Shown here: one piece after another, positions 39,110 through 48,114 of the stretch
Layout: the number at the start of each line of letters is the position of its first letter
Position numbering within the stretch: the first letter of the stretch is position 1
Source of the DNA: Candidatus Epulonipiscium viviparus
GTDB lineage: Bacteria > Bacillota > Clostridia > Lachnospirales > Cellulosilyticaceae
DNA: 64,000 bases
Reading direction: 5' to 3'
Assembly: GCF_030708075.1 (NCBI RefSeq)
Contig: NZ_CP117982.1
Location: 905,398 to 969,397, forward strand
Position numbers and translations under genes: made by a program
The notes under the pieces: model-generated
The model's input: only the letters and a program-made list of their open reading frames with translations
What the model was told of the DNA's origin: nothing
Database searches by the model: none

Positions 39110-40708
39110 TTATACTCCCATTAACTCAATAATCTTCTCTACAACTTCGGTAACGTTCAAATTTTTAGTACATACTTGCATAGAGCTCACACCTTCATAT
39201 GCCTCTTTTCGATCTGCTAATCTTTGTGCTAAACTCTCTTTTGTATCAACTAATGGACGATTGGCGTCATCTTTAATTCGCTCATAAAGTGTATCAATAT
39301 CATTTTTTAAATAAATGCATCGCTTTTTTGATAAATATTCTCTACTAGAAGTATTCATTAAAATCCCTCCACCAGTAGCATATACCTTTGGTAGATCATC
39401 GCATTGACTTAATGCCTTAAACTCTAGTTCTCTAAAGTAATCTTCACCATAATTTGCAAAAATTTCTTTGATAGCAACTTTTTCTGTATCTTCTATATAA
39501 TTATCAATATCTACAAACGGTATATTTAAAGTTTTTGCTAGTAATTTACCAACTGTACTTTTGCCTGCTCCCATAAATCCTATCAAATAAATTGACTCTT
39601 GCTTTAATTTTAGAATAGATTCTAATTTTTTATAAATAGTAGCCATTATCGTCGCAGGATATATTCGTTCTTGCCATATTTCTTGAGCCTTAATAGCCTG
39701 AGCAACTAACATGTATAATCCATTAACTGCAATTAACCCATTTGTCTTAGCAAGTTTTAAGAAATTGGTTTCTAACGGATTGTATATCAAATCCACTGCA
39801 GCGCTAAAGCACTTAATTTTATCTTCACTAATAGGGCTCGCCTCACAATTAGGATACATTCCAACTGGTGTTGTATTAATAACGCAATATGCTTTTTCTA
39901 GTTCTTCAAATTCCGCATAATCAATAATTTTTATATTTTTAAAATTCTCTGCTGCCTTAGTTTTATTTCTTGTTACCAAAACTACCTTAGTTGCACCGTG
40001 ATCGAGTAAATAACATACCACACTCTTTGCAGAACCACCTGCTCCCAAGACATAAAAATCATTTGCTTTCACAACTACGTTACCAAACTTTAGCATTTCG
40101 CCAATTCCAAAATAATCCGTATTATAACCAAATGCTCTGTCACCAACTATTTTAATAGTATTTACTGCTCCAATTTTATGAGCCTCTTCAGAAATTTTAT
40201 CCAGCTGCGGAATAACACTTTCCTTATAAGGAATAGTCACATTTAGTCCATCTATATCCATAGACTTCGCAGCCTCTACTACAGAATTTATTCTATTTTT
40301 GTGAATTTGATTTAATACATAACTAGCTTTTAAATTTACCAATTCGAAAAAATGTTCATGAATGTCTGGCGATAAGCTATGAGATAATTTTTCACCTAGC
40401 AAACCATACTTTTTTGCTGCAAGCTTTGGAATATTACTTTCAATTTCCAAAATATGCGATTGATATTCTTTGCTTATTTCCATTAAATAAACTAGCATTT
40501 TTCTTGCATAAGGCTTCAAACCAGCATTCTGAAGCAGCTCCAAATTATTCTGAATAATCTCATCTTCTCTTTCTGGCTGAAAAATTGGCATATCATTTTC
40601 CAACTTAAACTTTGCAACTTCTATCACACATTCCATTCGTTGTACAAATAGCTGCATAAGCTCTTTATCTATCTGATTGATTTGCCCTCTTGCTTGTTCA
40701 AGATTCAT
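39110..40708 (-). CDS. Trifunctional chorismate mutase / shikimate dehydrogenase / shikimate kinase
   Basis: 532 residues with three domains in order. Residues ~1-90: AroQ-class chorismate mutase (ARGQINQIDKELMQLFVQRM, VAKFKLENDMPIFQPERE). Residues ~105-360: AroE with KLSHSLSPDIHEHFF, NVTIPYKESVIP, the NADP loop VLGAGGSAKSVV and NTTPVGMYP. Residues ~365-532: AroK with P-loop GFMGAGKSTVGK, VDIDNYI, YFRELE and ATGGGIL. It thus covers dehydroshikimate to shikimate-3-phosphate as well as chorismate to prephenate. It lies between pheA (10 nt) and aroQ (3 nt). Two-domain aro fusions are common; I have not often met this three-way one. Confidence 0.93.
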   Translation of the reverse strand: MNLEQARGQINQIDKELMQLFVQRMECVIEVAKFKLENDMPIFQPEREDEIIQNNLELLQNAGLKPYARKMLVYLMEISKEYQSHILEIESNIPKLAAKKYGLLGEKLSHSLSPDIHEHFFELVNLKASYVLNQIHKNRINSVVEAAKSMDIDGLNVTIPYKESVIPQLDKISEEAHKIGAVNTIKIVGDRAFGYNTDYFGIGEMLKFGNVVVKANDFYVLGAGGSAKSVVCYLLDHGATKVVLVTRNKTKAAENFKNIKIIDYAEFEELEKAYCVINTTPVGMYPNCEASPISEDKIKCFSAAVDLIYNPLETNFLKLAKTNGLIAVNGLYMLVAQAIKAQEIWQERIYPATIMATIYKKLESILKLKQESIYLIGFMGAGKSTVGKLLAKTLNIPFVDIDNYIEDTEKVAIKEIFANYGEDYFRELEFKALSQCDDLPKVYATGGGILMNTSSREYLSKKRCIYLKNDIDTLYERIKDDANRPLVDTKESLAQRLADRKEAYEGVSSMQVCTKNLNVTEVVEKIIELMGV

Positions 40709-40718
40709 CTACGACCTC

Positions 40719-41534
40719 CTAAACATTTTTGTTATAAAATCCTAGTATTTTGAAATCTTTAGTAATTTCACTAATATTCTCAAATGCATTTTTTATATTG
40801 TCATCATCTTTATTACCTTCTATATCAATATAAAAACAATAAGAAAACGTACCGTCACCCACTGGCCTTGATTCAATTTTTGACATATTTATTTTTGATT
40901 TAGCGAATTCTTCTAATATATGATATAAGCTTCCTATTTTATGTGGAATTTCAAATAAAATGGTCATCTTGTTACTAAACTGATTACTTTCAGCTTCTTT
41001 TGATACAACAATAAACCTAGTCCAATTTTCTTTATTATTCTGAATATTAGACTCAAGAATTTCTAGATTATATAGTTCGGCAGCTCTTTTGCTGGCAATA
41101 GCAGCATTTGTCTTTTTTGCTTCCTTTTTTACATACTCTGCCCCTATTGCAGTATTATGATATGCCACATGCTTTACATTAGGTAACCTTTTCAAAAAAA
41201 TTGTACTTTGCTCAAATCCTTGAGGGTGTGAAAATATATGAGTTATGTCGTCGATAGCTGCTCCTGATATTCCCAACAAATTATGTTCAACTTTTACGCT
41301 TGTTTCTGCAGTTATATAATAACCATATTTCTTTAACAGATCATAATTTTGTACAATAGAACCCGTCGTAGAATTTTCTATAGGTAAAATTCCATAATCT
41401 ATTTCATCATTTTTTAATGCCGCAAAAACATCTTCAAATTCCTTATAATATTTTGTATTTTTTTCATTTCCAAAAAGTTGAATTAGTGCTTGCTCACTAT
41501 AAGAACCTGGCACACCCTGGTAACCAACAATCAT
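40719..41534 (-). CDS. pheA: Prephenate dehydratase with ACT domain
   Basis: Converts prephenate to phenylpyruvate for Phe synthesis. About 271 residues from the ATG at 41534 (AGGATGG 8 nt upstream); an ATG at 41555 would overlap aroC but lacks a ribosome site. Motifs: VGYQGVPGSYSEQAL, the catalytic ENSTTGSI, HNLLGI, HPQGFEQ, NWTRFIVV. The C-terminal ACT domain (ILFEIPHKIGSLYHILEEFA, ESRPVG) is the usual Phe feedback site. It has no chorismate mutase domain; that activity is fused to the next gene. Confidence 0.94.
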   Translation of the reverse strand: MIVGYQGVPGSYSEQALIQLFGNEKNTKYYKEFEDVFAALKNDEIDYGILPIENSTTGSIVQNYDLLKKYGYYITAETSVKVEHNLLGISGAAIDDITHIFSHPQGFEQSTIFLKRLPNVKHVAYHNTAIGAEYVKKEAKKTNAAIASKRAAELYNLEILESNIQNNKENWTRFIVVSKEAESNQFSNKMTILFEIPHKIGSLYHILEEFAKSKINMSKIESRPVGDGTFSYCFYIDIEGNKDDDNIKNAFENISEITKDFKILGFYNKNV

Positions 41535-41547
41535 AAATTTTCCCATC

Positions 41548-42624
41548 CTATTCATTTAATAATTCAAGTATTGCAATTGCAGCAATCGCTTCTATAACTA
41601 CAACAGCGCGCTGAACAATACATGGATCATGTCTTCCTTTAATTTGCAATTTTACTTCCTCTTTAGTTTCAATATTAACAGTATCCTGCTCTTTAGCAAT
41701 TGATGGAGTTGGCTTAATAATAACTTCAAAAATAATTGGTGAACCATTTGTAATTCCACCCAAAATTCCTCCATTATTATTAGTTTTTGTTGCCACTACT
41801 CCATCTTTTATATAAAATTCATCGTTTGCTTCACTTCCATAAAACTCAGCAAATTTGTCTCCTGCGCCAAAATCAATACCTTTTACTGCAGGCACCGAAA
41901 AAGCCAGATGAGCAATTATACTCTCTACTGAATCAAAAAATGGATTTCCCAGTCCAGCAGGAATTCCTACAACAGCGCACTCAATTTTTCCACCCACAGA
42001 ATCACCATCTGCTTTTGCATTTAAAATTTTAGCACGCATATTTTCTATTTTGGAGTCGTCAATTACAGGCAATTCCTTTTTCAAAAGTACACCGAAATCA
42101 TCTGAGCTTACAGATTGACTATCAAATTTTGTATCTTTAATAGAAGCAATTTGAGATATATGTGCGCCTATTGTTATTCCTTTTTTATCCAATATCTGCT
42201 TTGCAACTGCTCCTGCAAACACTAAAGGTGCAGTAATTCTTCCAGAGAAATGTCCGCCTCCTCTATAATCATTGAACCCAGCATATCTAATGTTTCCCGT
42301 ATAGTCTGCATGACCTGGACGCATATTAGTTTTTAAAATGGAGTAATCTTTAGAGTGAGTATCTGAATTTTTGATTAATGCACACAAAGGTGCTCCCGTA
42401 GTATGATTTTCCCATATTCCACTTTGAATTATTGGCAAATCACTTTCTTTTCTAGCGGTAGAAAGCTTATCTCGTCCAGGAGCTCTTCTTTCCATTTCTT
42501 TTTCTATTTGCTTAAAATCTAATTCAATTCCTGCAGGAAGTCCACCAATTACCACTCCAATGCCTGCTCCATGTGATTCTCCAAATATAGAAATTCCAAT
42601 ATTTTTTCCAAATGTATTATTCAT
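41548..42624 (-). CDS. aroC: Chorismate synthase
   Basis: Last step of the shikimate pathway, EPSP to chorismate with reduced FMN. 358 residues. Motifs: GESHGAGIGVVIGGLPAG, RRAPGRDKLSTARKE, MRPGHADYTG, DYRGGGHFSGR and a late KGRHDPCIVQRAV. It overlaps aroA by 8 nt, implying translational coupling. Confidence 0.96.
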   Translation of the reverse strand: MNNTFGKNIGISIFGESHGAGIGVVIGGLPAGIELDFKQIEKEMERRAPGRDKLSTARKESDLPIIQSGIWENHTTGAPLCALIKNSDTHSKDYSILKTNMRPGHADYTGNIRYAGFNDYRGGGHFSGRITAPLVFAGAVAKQILDKKGITIGAHISQIASIKDTKFDSQSVSSDDFGVLLKKELPVIDDSKIENMRAKILNAKADGDSVGGKIECAVVGIPAGLGNPFFDSVESIIAHLAFSVPAVKGIDFGAGDKFAEFYGSEANDEFYIKDGVVATKTNNNGGILGGITNGSPIIFEVIIKPTPSIAKEQDTVNIETKEEVKLQIKGRHDPCIVQRAVVVIEAIAAIAILELLNE

Positions 42625-43903
42625 AGACTGCCTCCAGATACTCTATCTTGCCTCCCAAACTTTGATAGTCTTCCCAAAAAGCTGGATATGATTTAGAAAC
42701 GCATTCGTAATCTTCCAATATAACTTCATTTTCACAAACTGTCGCTGCAATAGCAAGTGTCATAGCAATTCTGTGATCCTTATGACTCGAAACTACTTTT
42801 GTTAAATTGAATTTGTCCACACCTTCAATTTTTAAACTATCTGGCAATTCCTGTATCTTAGCACCTAACTTAGAAAGCTCCATATTTATTGCCGCTAATC
42901 TATCACATTCCTTTATACGCAATCTAGCAACATTGTTAATTTCATTTTTGCCCTTACATAATGCCAAAACTAATGCCATAATAGGCACAATATCAGGACA
43001 TTCCGAACCATCCATCACTATATTGTCTAATTTAGATTTTTTAGCTCTCACTGTTGTAGATGTTATTTCCACTTCTGCTCCGATTTGTTTTAAAAGTGCC
43101 ACAACCTCTTTATCTGCCTGATAAGAATTGATATTAATATTTTTAACAACTATATCATTGCCCAATGCTCCTGCAGCTAAAAAAAAGGCCGCTTGAGAAA
43201 AATCTCCTTCTACTTTATAATTGATAGCCTTATAATTTTGTTTTCCTTCTATTATAAATGTTTCATAGTTTTGATTTTCTACTTTAATACCAAACATTTC
43301 TAGCATTTGCAATGTTAAGTCAATATACCCTATAGACTCTAGCGGAGTGGTCAATACAATTTTAGAATCTTTATCTAATAAAGGTAACGCAAAAAGTAAT
43401 CCACTTATAAATTGTGAACTTATATCTCCACGAATAGCAAATGTATCTGCTTTAATTTCTCCATGGATAGTTAAGTCTAACTCATCATCCTCATATGAAT
43501 ATTCTATTGCCTGCTTATCAAAAATTTCATAAAACGGTGTTAATGGACGTTTGCCTAAATTTCCTTGCCCTACAAATCTTACGCTCTCTGCAAACAAGGT
43601 AGCTAATGGAACAAAAAATCTAAGTGTTGAGCCAGATTCATTACAATCAATAATGGCATCGTTTACTGCTTTTCCTTGAATTCCTGTAATATATAATGTG
43701 TTACTTTCTTCTTTTATATTAGCTCCTAATGCCTTTACTGCACTAATAGTTGCAATAATATCATCAGAATAATCAATGTTCGAGATAATACTCTCCCCAG
43801 AGGAGAGACTTGCACAAATTATTGCTCTGTGTGCAAGGCTTTTAGATGGCGGTATTTCTACTTCACCTTTTAATATAGTAGGCATCAATTTTATTCGACT
43901 CAT
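42617..43903 (-). CDS. aroA: 3-phosphoshikimate 1-carboxyvinyltransferase (EPSP synthase)
   Basis: Adds enolpyruvate from PEP to shikimate-3-phosphate. 428 residues. Motifs: PPSKSLAHRAIICASLSSGES, NESGSTLRFFVPLA, GKRPLTPFYE, RGDISSQFISGLLFA, RIKECDRLA and the end SHKDHRIAMTLAIA. The PEP-site stretch reads NESGSTLRF; sensitivity to inhibitors cannot be judged by eye. It lies directly after aroB and overlaps aroC. Confidence 0.96.
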   Translation of the reverse strand: MSRIKLMPTILKGEVEIPPSKSLAHRAIICASLSSGESIISNIDYSDDIIATISAVKALGANIKEESNTLYITGIQGKAVNDAIIDCNESGSTLRFFVPLATLFAESVRFVGQGNLGKRPLTPFYEIFDKQAIEYSYEDDELDLTIHGEIKADTFAIRGDISSQFISGLLFALPLLDKDSKIVLTTPLESIGYIDLTLQMLEMFGIKVENQNYETFIIEGKQNYKAINYKVEGDFSQAAFFLAAGALGNDIVVKNININSYQADKEVVALLKQIGAEVEITSTTVRAKKSKLDNIVMDGSECPDIVPIMALVLALCKGKNEINNVARLRIKECDRLAAINMELSKLGAKIQELPDSLKIEGVDKFNLTKVVSSHKDHRIAMTLAIAATVCENEVILEDYECVSKSYPAFWEDYQSLGGKIEYLEAVYE

Positions 43904-44965
43904 TTATAAACCTCTAAAAAATGTTACATCTGTTTTATATATATAAGCCTTACCAATTTTTTCTAATAAAACTACATTTAAATTGGAATCTAGATTTTTC
44001 TTATCAAGCTGCATCACCGATAATATTTTCTCTTTATTTATTTTTGGCATTTCAGTAGGCAGTTCATATTTTTTTAACAACTGCAGAATTTTTTTATGAG
44101 TTCCACTAACAGTAAGTCCCATTTCTTCACTTATACCAGTGATCGCATTCATGCCAATAGAAACACCTTCTCCATGAGTATATTCCTCATATCCACATAC
44201 TGTTTCTATCGCATGACCTATTGTATGTCCAAAATTCAAGATCATTCTTTCGCCTGTATCTCGTTCATCCATTTCAACTATTTCTTTTTTAATATTGCAA
44301 CACCTATAAATTATTTCAGCAAAACTTGATTCCAATTTTTCAATATCTTCCACATTATTCAAAATATTAAATAGTTCTTCATCTTTAATCAATGCATATT
44401 TAATCACTTCTGCTAAGCCATCTCGTAAAAATCGTTTATCTAAAGTTCCAAGTACCGTTGGGTCCACTATAACAAGAGAAGGATGATAGAAGCTACCCAC
44501 TAAGTTTTTTCCAGCTGGTAAATCAATTGCTACTTTTCCACCCACACTTGAATCCACCTGTGCTAGTAGCGAAGTTGGTATTTGAACAAATTTTACGCCT
44601 CTCAAATAAGTTGATGCCAAAAATCCTGCTAAATCTCCAACCACACCTCCACCAAGAGCAACTATAGCATCACTTCTAGTGATTTTCGCTTCTACAAGAT
44701 CGTTATATAACGATGTTAATACATTTAGATTTTTACTTTTCTCTCCGGCCTTTATTATTTTTAGGGTTACTTCAACCCCTTCTTTAGCGATAGTTTCTTT
44801 TACGGACATTGCATAATGCCTTATAACATTTGAATCTGTTACTATAAATATCTTTTTTGCATTTGGAATGTGACGTCTAATTAAAAAACCTGCAGATTCT
44901 AAAAGAGCAGATTCTATATATATTGGATAAGTATTTTCACCTAAATTAACAATAATCGTTTTCAC
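43904..44965 (-). CDS. aroB: 3-dehydroquinate synthase
   Basis: Second shikimate step, NAD- and divalent-metal-dependent. 353 residues from the GTG at 44965 (AGGAG 7 nt upstream); a GTG at 44980 overlaps that site and is rejected. Motifs: DSNVIRHYA, AGEKSKNL, ALGGGVVGDLAGFLASTYLRG, PTSLLAQVDSSVGGKVAIDLP, GLAEVIKYALI with the metal-binding Glu, LNFGHTIGHAIE with the metal His. Confidence 0.95.
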   Translation of the reverse strand: MKTIIVNLGENTYPIYIESALLESAGFLIRRHIPNAKKIFIVTDSNVIRHYAMSVKETIAKEGVEVTLKIIKAGEKSKNLNVLTSLYNDLVEAKITRSDAIVALGGGVVGDLAGFLASTYLRGVKFVQIPTSLLAQVDSSVGGKVAIDLPAGKNLVGSFYHPSLVIVDPTVLGTLDKRFLRDGLAEVIKYALIKDEELFNILNNVEDIEKLESSFAEIIYRCCNIKKEIVEMDERDTGERMILNFGHTIGHAIETVCGYEEYTHGEGVSIGMNAITGISEEMGLTVSGTHKKILQLLKKYELPTEMPKINKEKILSVMQLDKKNLDSNLNVVLLEKIGKAYIYKTDVTFFRGL

Positions 44966-44992
44966 AAATTCTCTCCTCACTTCCTCAATAAA

Positions 44993-46006
44993 TTATATTT
45001 CACGTCCAACCACTGGAGCAATAACACGCAATTTATCAATCAGTTCACCAAATTCTGCCGGAGTAATTGATTGCTGTCCATCACATAACGCCTGTGCAGG
45101 ATTATTATGCACTTCTATAATTAGACCATCTGCTCCCACAGCAATAGCAGCTTTTGATAGTGGATCAACCATCCAATTTAATCCTGCTGCATGACTTGGA
45201 TCCAATATTATTGGAAGATGGCTAAGTTTTTTTACAACCGGTACGGCACTAATATCGAGAGTATTTCTTGTATAATTTTCTACAGTTCTAATTCCACGTT
45301 CACATAAAATTACATTATCGTTCCCACCTGCCATGATATACTCTGCCGACATAATCCATTCTTCTATTGTTGCGGCCAAACCTCTCTTCAGTAAAATAGG
45401 TTTATTAATTTTTCCTAACTGCTTCAGAAGATCAAAGTTTTGCATATTTCTTGCCCCAACTTGAATTATATCCACATCATCCGCAAAGGTATCAATCATA
45501 TCTGTTGACATAATTTCTGTTACAATTGGTAATCCAGTTTCTTGCCTAGCAATTTTAAGAAATTTTAGCCCCTCAAGTTCTAGACCTTGAAAGCTATATG
45601 GAGAAGTTCTCGGTTTGAACGCCCCACCTCTTAATGCTGTTGCGCCAAGCTTTTTTACTTCCCTCGCAATCGCAACAATTTGCTCTTCTGTTTCTACGGA
45701 ACACGGACCTGCAATTAGTGTTAAAGCTTTTCCACCGATTTTTTTACCACACACATCGATGATCGTATCTTCTGCTTTAAATCTACGATTAGCACGTTTA
45801 AACGGCTCTTGTATAATCATAACTCTTTCTACAAGAGGATTTGCTTGCCATTTATTTCTATCTATTTTAGTAGTATCACCAACGAGCCCAATTATAGTTT
45901 GACCTGTACCTTCCGTAATCCTAGCATTTACACCCAGGTGCTCAATTTCCGAAACTAACCCTTCTATTTCTAACCTCGACAAATTAGATCTTAATATTAT
46001 TACCAT
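44993..46006 (-). CDS. aroF: 3-deoxy-7-phosphoheptulonate (DAHP) synthase
   Basis: First committed step of aromatic synthesis, PEP plus erythrose-4-phosphate. 337 residues, the class that resembles KDO8P synthase. An N-terminal ferredoxin-like regulatory domain (residues 1-70) precedes the barrel, as in the Thermotoga enzyme, which is inhibited by Tyr and Phe. Motifs: LIAGPCSVETEEQIV, ALRGGAFKPRTSPYSFQG, QVGARNMQNFDLL, LKRGL, LPIILDPSHAAG. The ATG at 46006 follows GGGGTGA. It is the first structural gene after the leader peptide and attenuator. Confidence 0.95.
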   Translation of the reverse strand: MVIILRSNLSRLEIEGLVSEIEHLGVNARITEGTGQTIIGLVGDTTKIDRNKWQANPLVERVMIIQEPFKRANRRFKAEDTIIDVCGKKIGGKALTLIAGPCSVETEEQIVAIAREVKKLGATALRGGAFKPRTSPYSFQGLELEGLKFLKIARQETGLPIVTEIMSTDMIDTFADDVDIIQVGARNMQNFDLLKQLGKINKPILLKRGLAATIEEWIMSAEYIMAGGNDNVILCERGIRTVENYTRNTLDISAVPVVKKLSHLPIILDPSHAAGLNWMVDPLSKAAIAVGADGLIIEVHNNPAQALCDGQQSITPAEFGELIDKLRVIAPVVGREI

Positions 46007-46035
46007 TTCGTCACCCCTTATAATTTAGTTATAGT

Positions 46036-46066
46036 AAAAAAAAGAGACCCCCAAATCGGGAGCCTC
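46036..46066 (-). terminator. Attenuator terminator of the aromatic operon
   Basis: On the minus strand GAGGCTCCC (46066-46058), loop GATTT, GGGGGTCTC (46052-46044), then T8 (46043-46036). It lies between the leader peptide and aroF, so it must be bypassed for expression. An alternative pairing of CCTTATA (about 46091-46085) with TATGAAGG (about 46073-46066, overlapping the 5' arm) could act as antiterminator; that part is inference. Confidence 0.88.
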
Positions 46067-46096
46067 CTTCATACTTAGAAATATATAAGGAAAAGT

Positions 46097-46204
46097 TTAA
46101 GCTAACTCGATAAGGTTATTTTTGCACACAACTATTAGACTATATTCATAGCCATAATAAAAGCCAAAAAATTGTGTAACAAATACTCTCATTGAGCTAG
46201 ACAT
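46097..46204 (-). CDS. Phe/Tyr-rich leader peptide of the aromatic operon
   Basis: 35 codons, ATG at 46204 behind a strong AAAGGAGGAAATTTT site. After MSSSMR the peptide reads FVTQFFGFYYGYEY, four Phe and four Tyr in 14 residues, then a neutral tail ending IELA. Its stop is about 30 nt before the attenuator stem. Ribosome stalling at this cluster when Phe-tRNA or Tyr-tRNA is scarce would change folding of the downstream RNA, as known for trp, phe and his leaders. It is followed by aroF to pheA, whose products are chorismate and Phe precursors. Confidence 0.85.
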   Translation of the reverse strand: MSSSMRVFVTQFFGFYYGYEYSLIVVCKNNLIELA

Positions 46205-46245
46205 AAAATTTCCTCCTTTTCTAATTTTTCACCATCATGAATTTA

Positions 46246-46273
46246 ATTATAAAGAATTTTTTTTATATGTCAA
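46246..46273 (-). promoter_or_regulatory. Promoter of the aromatic operon
   Basis: On the minus strand TTGACA (46273-46268), 16-nt A/T-rich spacer, TATAAT (46251-46246). Consensus in both boxes. The start of transcription would be near 46239, about 35 nt before the leader peptide. Confidence 0.85.
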
Positions 46274-46311
46274 GAGTCACCTATTTTATTTTGGCTCTAC
46301 TCTAAGAGTAA

Positions 46312-47073
46312 TTACTTAGATAAATAGCCACCATCAACAGGGATTACTGCACCTGTTACATAATTTGCAGCTTCAGATGCCAAAAATACAGCAACACCAC
46401 CAATGTCTTCCGGTTTTCCCCATCTTTCCATTGGGATTCTTGCAAGAATTTGCGAATTTCTATCTGGATTGTTTATAAGAGCCACATTCATTTCTGTATC
46501 CATATATCCTGGAGCTATTGCATTTACATTCACACCACGACTAGACCATTCATTTGAAAATGCTTTTGTAAGCTGAGCCACTCCACCTTTACTTGCTGAA
46601 TAAGCTGGTACAGTTTGACCACCAAAAAAGCTTAGCATAGATGCCATGTTTATAATTTTACCAGAACCAGCTTTAAGCATCTCACGACCTGCAAGCTGAC
46701 ACAAAGTAAACACTGCTGTCAAATTTATCTGAATAACGTCTAGCCAATCTTCATATAAAAAGTCTTCGCATTTATTTCTACGTTGAATTCCAGCGTTATT
46801 AACAAGAATGTCAATTTTTCCACCTAAATTCTCAAGAGCCTCTGCAAATCCTTTTTCAATAGCTTCTTTTTTAGATATATCACATTCTACGCCCCAAACA
46901 TTATATCCTTGAGCTTTAAAATCAGCAACAGCTTTAGCAAGAGCATCTCCAATTGCTATAATACAAACATCTGCTCCTGCTTCTAGCATAGATTTTGTAA
47001 TTCCAAGACCTAATCCTTGACTTCCGCCAGTAATAATCGCTTTTTTTCCTTTTAAACAAAAAATATTTGCCAT
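46312..47073 (-). CDS. Short-chain dehydrogenase/reductase, KduD-like
   Basis: 253 residues, classical SDR: IITGGSQGLGLGIT (NAD(P) loop), LVNNAGIQRR, catalytic Ser in NMASMLSFFG, YSASKGG (Tyr-x-x-x-Lys) and the end VTGAVIPVDGGY. Closest family feel is gluconate 5-dehydrogenase or 2-deoxy-gluconate dehydrogenase (KduD). In the anhydrogalactose pathway a reductase of this type can convert 2,5-diketo-3-deoxygluconate to 2-keto-3-deoxygluconate; this is my inferred role. Start after GGAGGC. Last gene of the operon. Confidence 0.85.
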   Translation of the reverse strand: MANIFCLKGKKAIITGGSQGLGLGITKSMLEAGADVCIIAIGDALAKAVADFKAQGYNVWGVECDISKKEAIEKGFAEALENLGGKIDILVNNAGIQRRNKCEDFLYEDWLDVIQINLTAVFTLCQLAGREMLKAGSGKIINMASMLSFFGGQTVPAYSASKGGVAQLTKAFSNEWSSRGVNVNAIAPGYMDTEMNVALINNPDRNSQILARIPMERWGKPEDIGGVAVFLASEAANYVTGAVIPVDGGYLSK

Positions 47074-47088
47074 TTCTGCCTCCGAAAA

Positions 47089-48093
47089 TTAAAATTTAAA
47101 TAATACTTTCATGGCTCCAGTTCCAGGAGTTAAAAGAAGATCAAATCCCTCTTGTGCTTGTTCTACAGGAAGAACATGGGTAACAAGCTTTTCAAACATA
47201 GGCTCATCTTTTGCAAGTTCAACTGCAATTTCATAGTCTTTGTCACGATATACTCTTACGAATTCAAATGCAACTTCCTTAAACATTCCTTCGTTTACAG
47301 GGAACATTGTAGGAGTTTTATATCCAGCAACAATAACGATTTTTCCACGTACTTTACTTGCTTTAATAAGTTGTGCCGCAACAGGCTCCACTCCAGCACA
47401 GTCAAATACAAAATCAAATCCATTGCCACCAGTTTTTTCTGCTTTAAGAGCTTCTAGGTCTAAACCTTTTGCATCTCTTAGATCAAACCCAAAATCTTTA
47501 CCCATCGCAATTCTTTTGTCATCAGCTTCGATAATAGTCAAGTTTGTACATCCAAATTTTTTAAGCACAAATGCTATTGCAAGACCAATAGGACCGCCGC
47601 CAAAAACAACTGCATTATCGCCAGGCTTATATCCAGGTTCGCGCACAGAATGCACTGCCACTGCTATAGGCTCAATCAATGCACCTAATTCATCAGACAT
47701 TTCATCGCCTAATTCGTATAATTTATTTTCGTCCACTACTACATACTCAGACATAGCACCATCACGATCTATACCAACTAAACGCAAAGTATTACAAACA
47801 TGCTGGTCTCCCGAATTGCATGGCACACAGTCTCCACATGAATAAATTGGATTTACTGTAACTTTTGTCCCTTTTTTGAAAATTTTTCCATCTTCTTCAA
47901 CAACACCAGAAAATTCATGTCCAAAAACAAGAGGAGCCTTAGCTCTAGGGTGAGTACCTTTATAAATACCCAAATCTCCGCCACAAATGCCGGCACGATT
48001 AACCTTTACAAGTACTTGACCTTCTTTTGGAATGGGCTTATCTATTTCCACAACTTCAAGCATTTTTGGTCCTTTATACACTATTGCTTTCAT
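47089..48093 (-). CDS. Zinc-dependent medium-chain dehydrogenase (threonine/sorbitol dehydrogenase family)
   Basis: 334 residues from the ATG at 48093. Catalytic zinc ligands lie in AGICGGDLGIYKG and GHEFSGVV; the structural zinc Cys cluster is YSCGDCVPCNSGDQHVC; the NAD fold is VFGGGPIGLAIAFVLKKFG. Alcohols of sugar acids are typical substrates. In this operon a likely job is oxidation of 2-keto-3-deoxy-L-galactonate at C5, the step before the SDR reductase; this is inference. It lies 15 nt before the SDR gene. Confidence 0.85.
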   Translation of the reverse strand: MKAIVYKGPKMLEVVEIDKPIPKEGQVLVKVNRAGICGGDLGIYKGTHPRAKAPLVFGHEFSGVVEEDGKIFKKGTKVTVNPIYSCGDCVPCNSGDQHVCNTLRLVGIDRDGAMSEYVVVDENKLYELGDEMSDELGALIEPIAVAVHSVREPGYKPGDNAVVFGGGPIGLAIAFVLKKFGCTNLTIIEADDKRIAMGKDFGFDLRDAKGLDLEALKAEKTGGNGFDFVFDCAGVEPVAAQLIKASKVRGKIVIVAGYKTPTMFPVNEGMFKEVAFEFVRVYRDKDYEIAVELAKDEPMFEKLVTHVLPVEQAQEGFDLLLTPGTGAMKVLFKF

Positions 48094-48114
48094 AACTATC
48101 TCCAATCTAAATAA

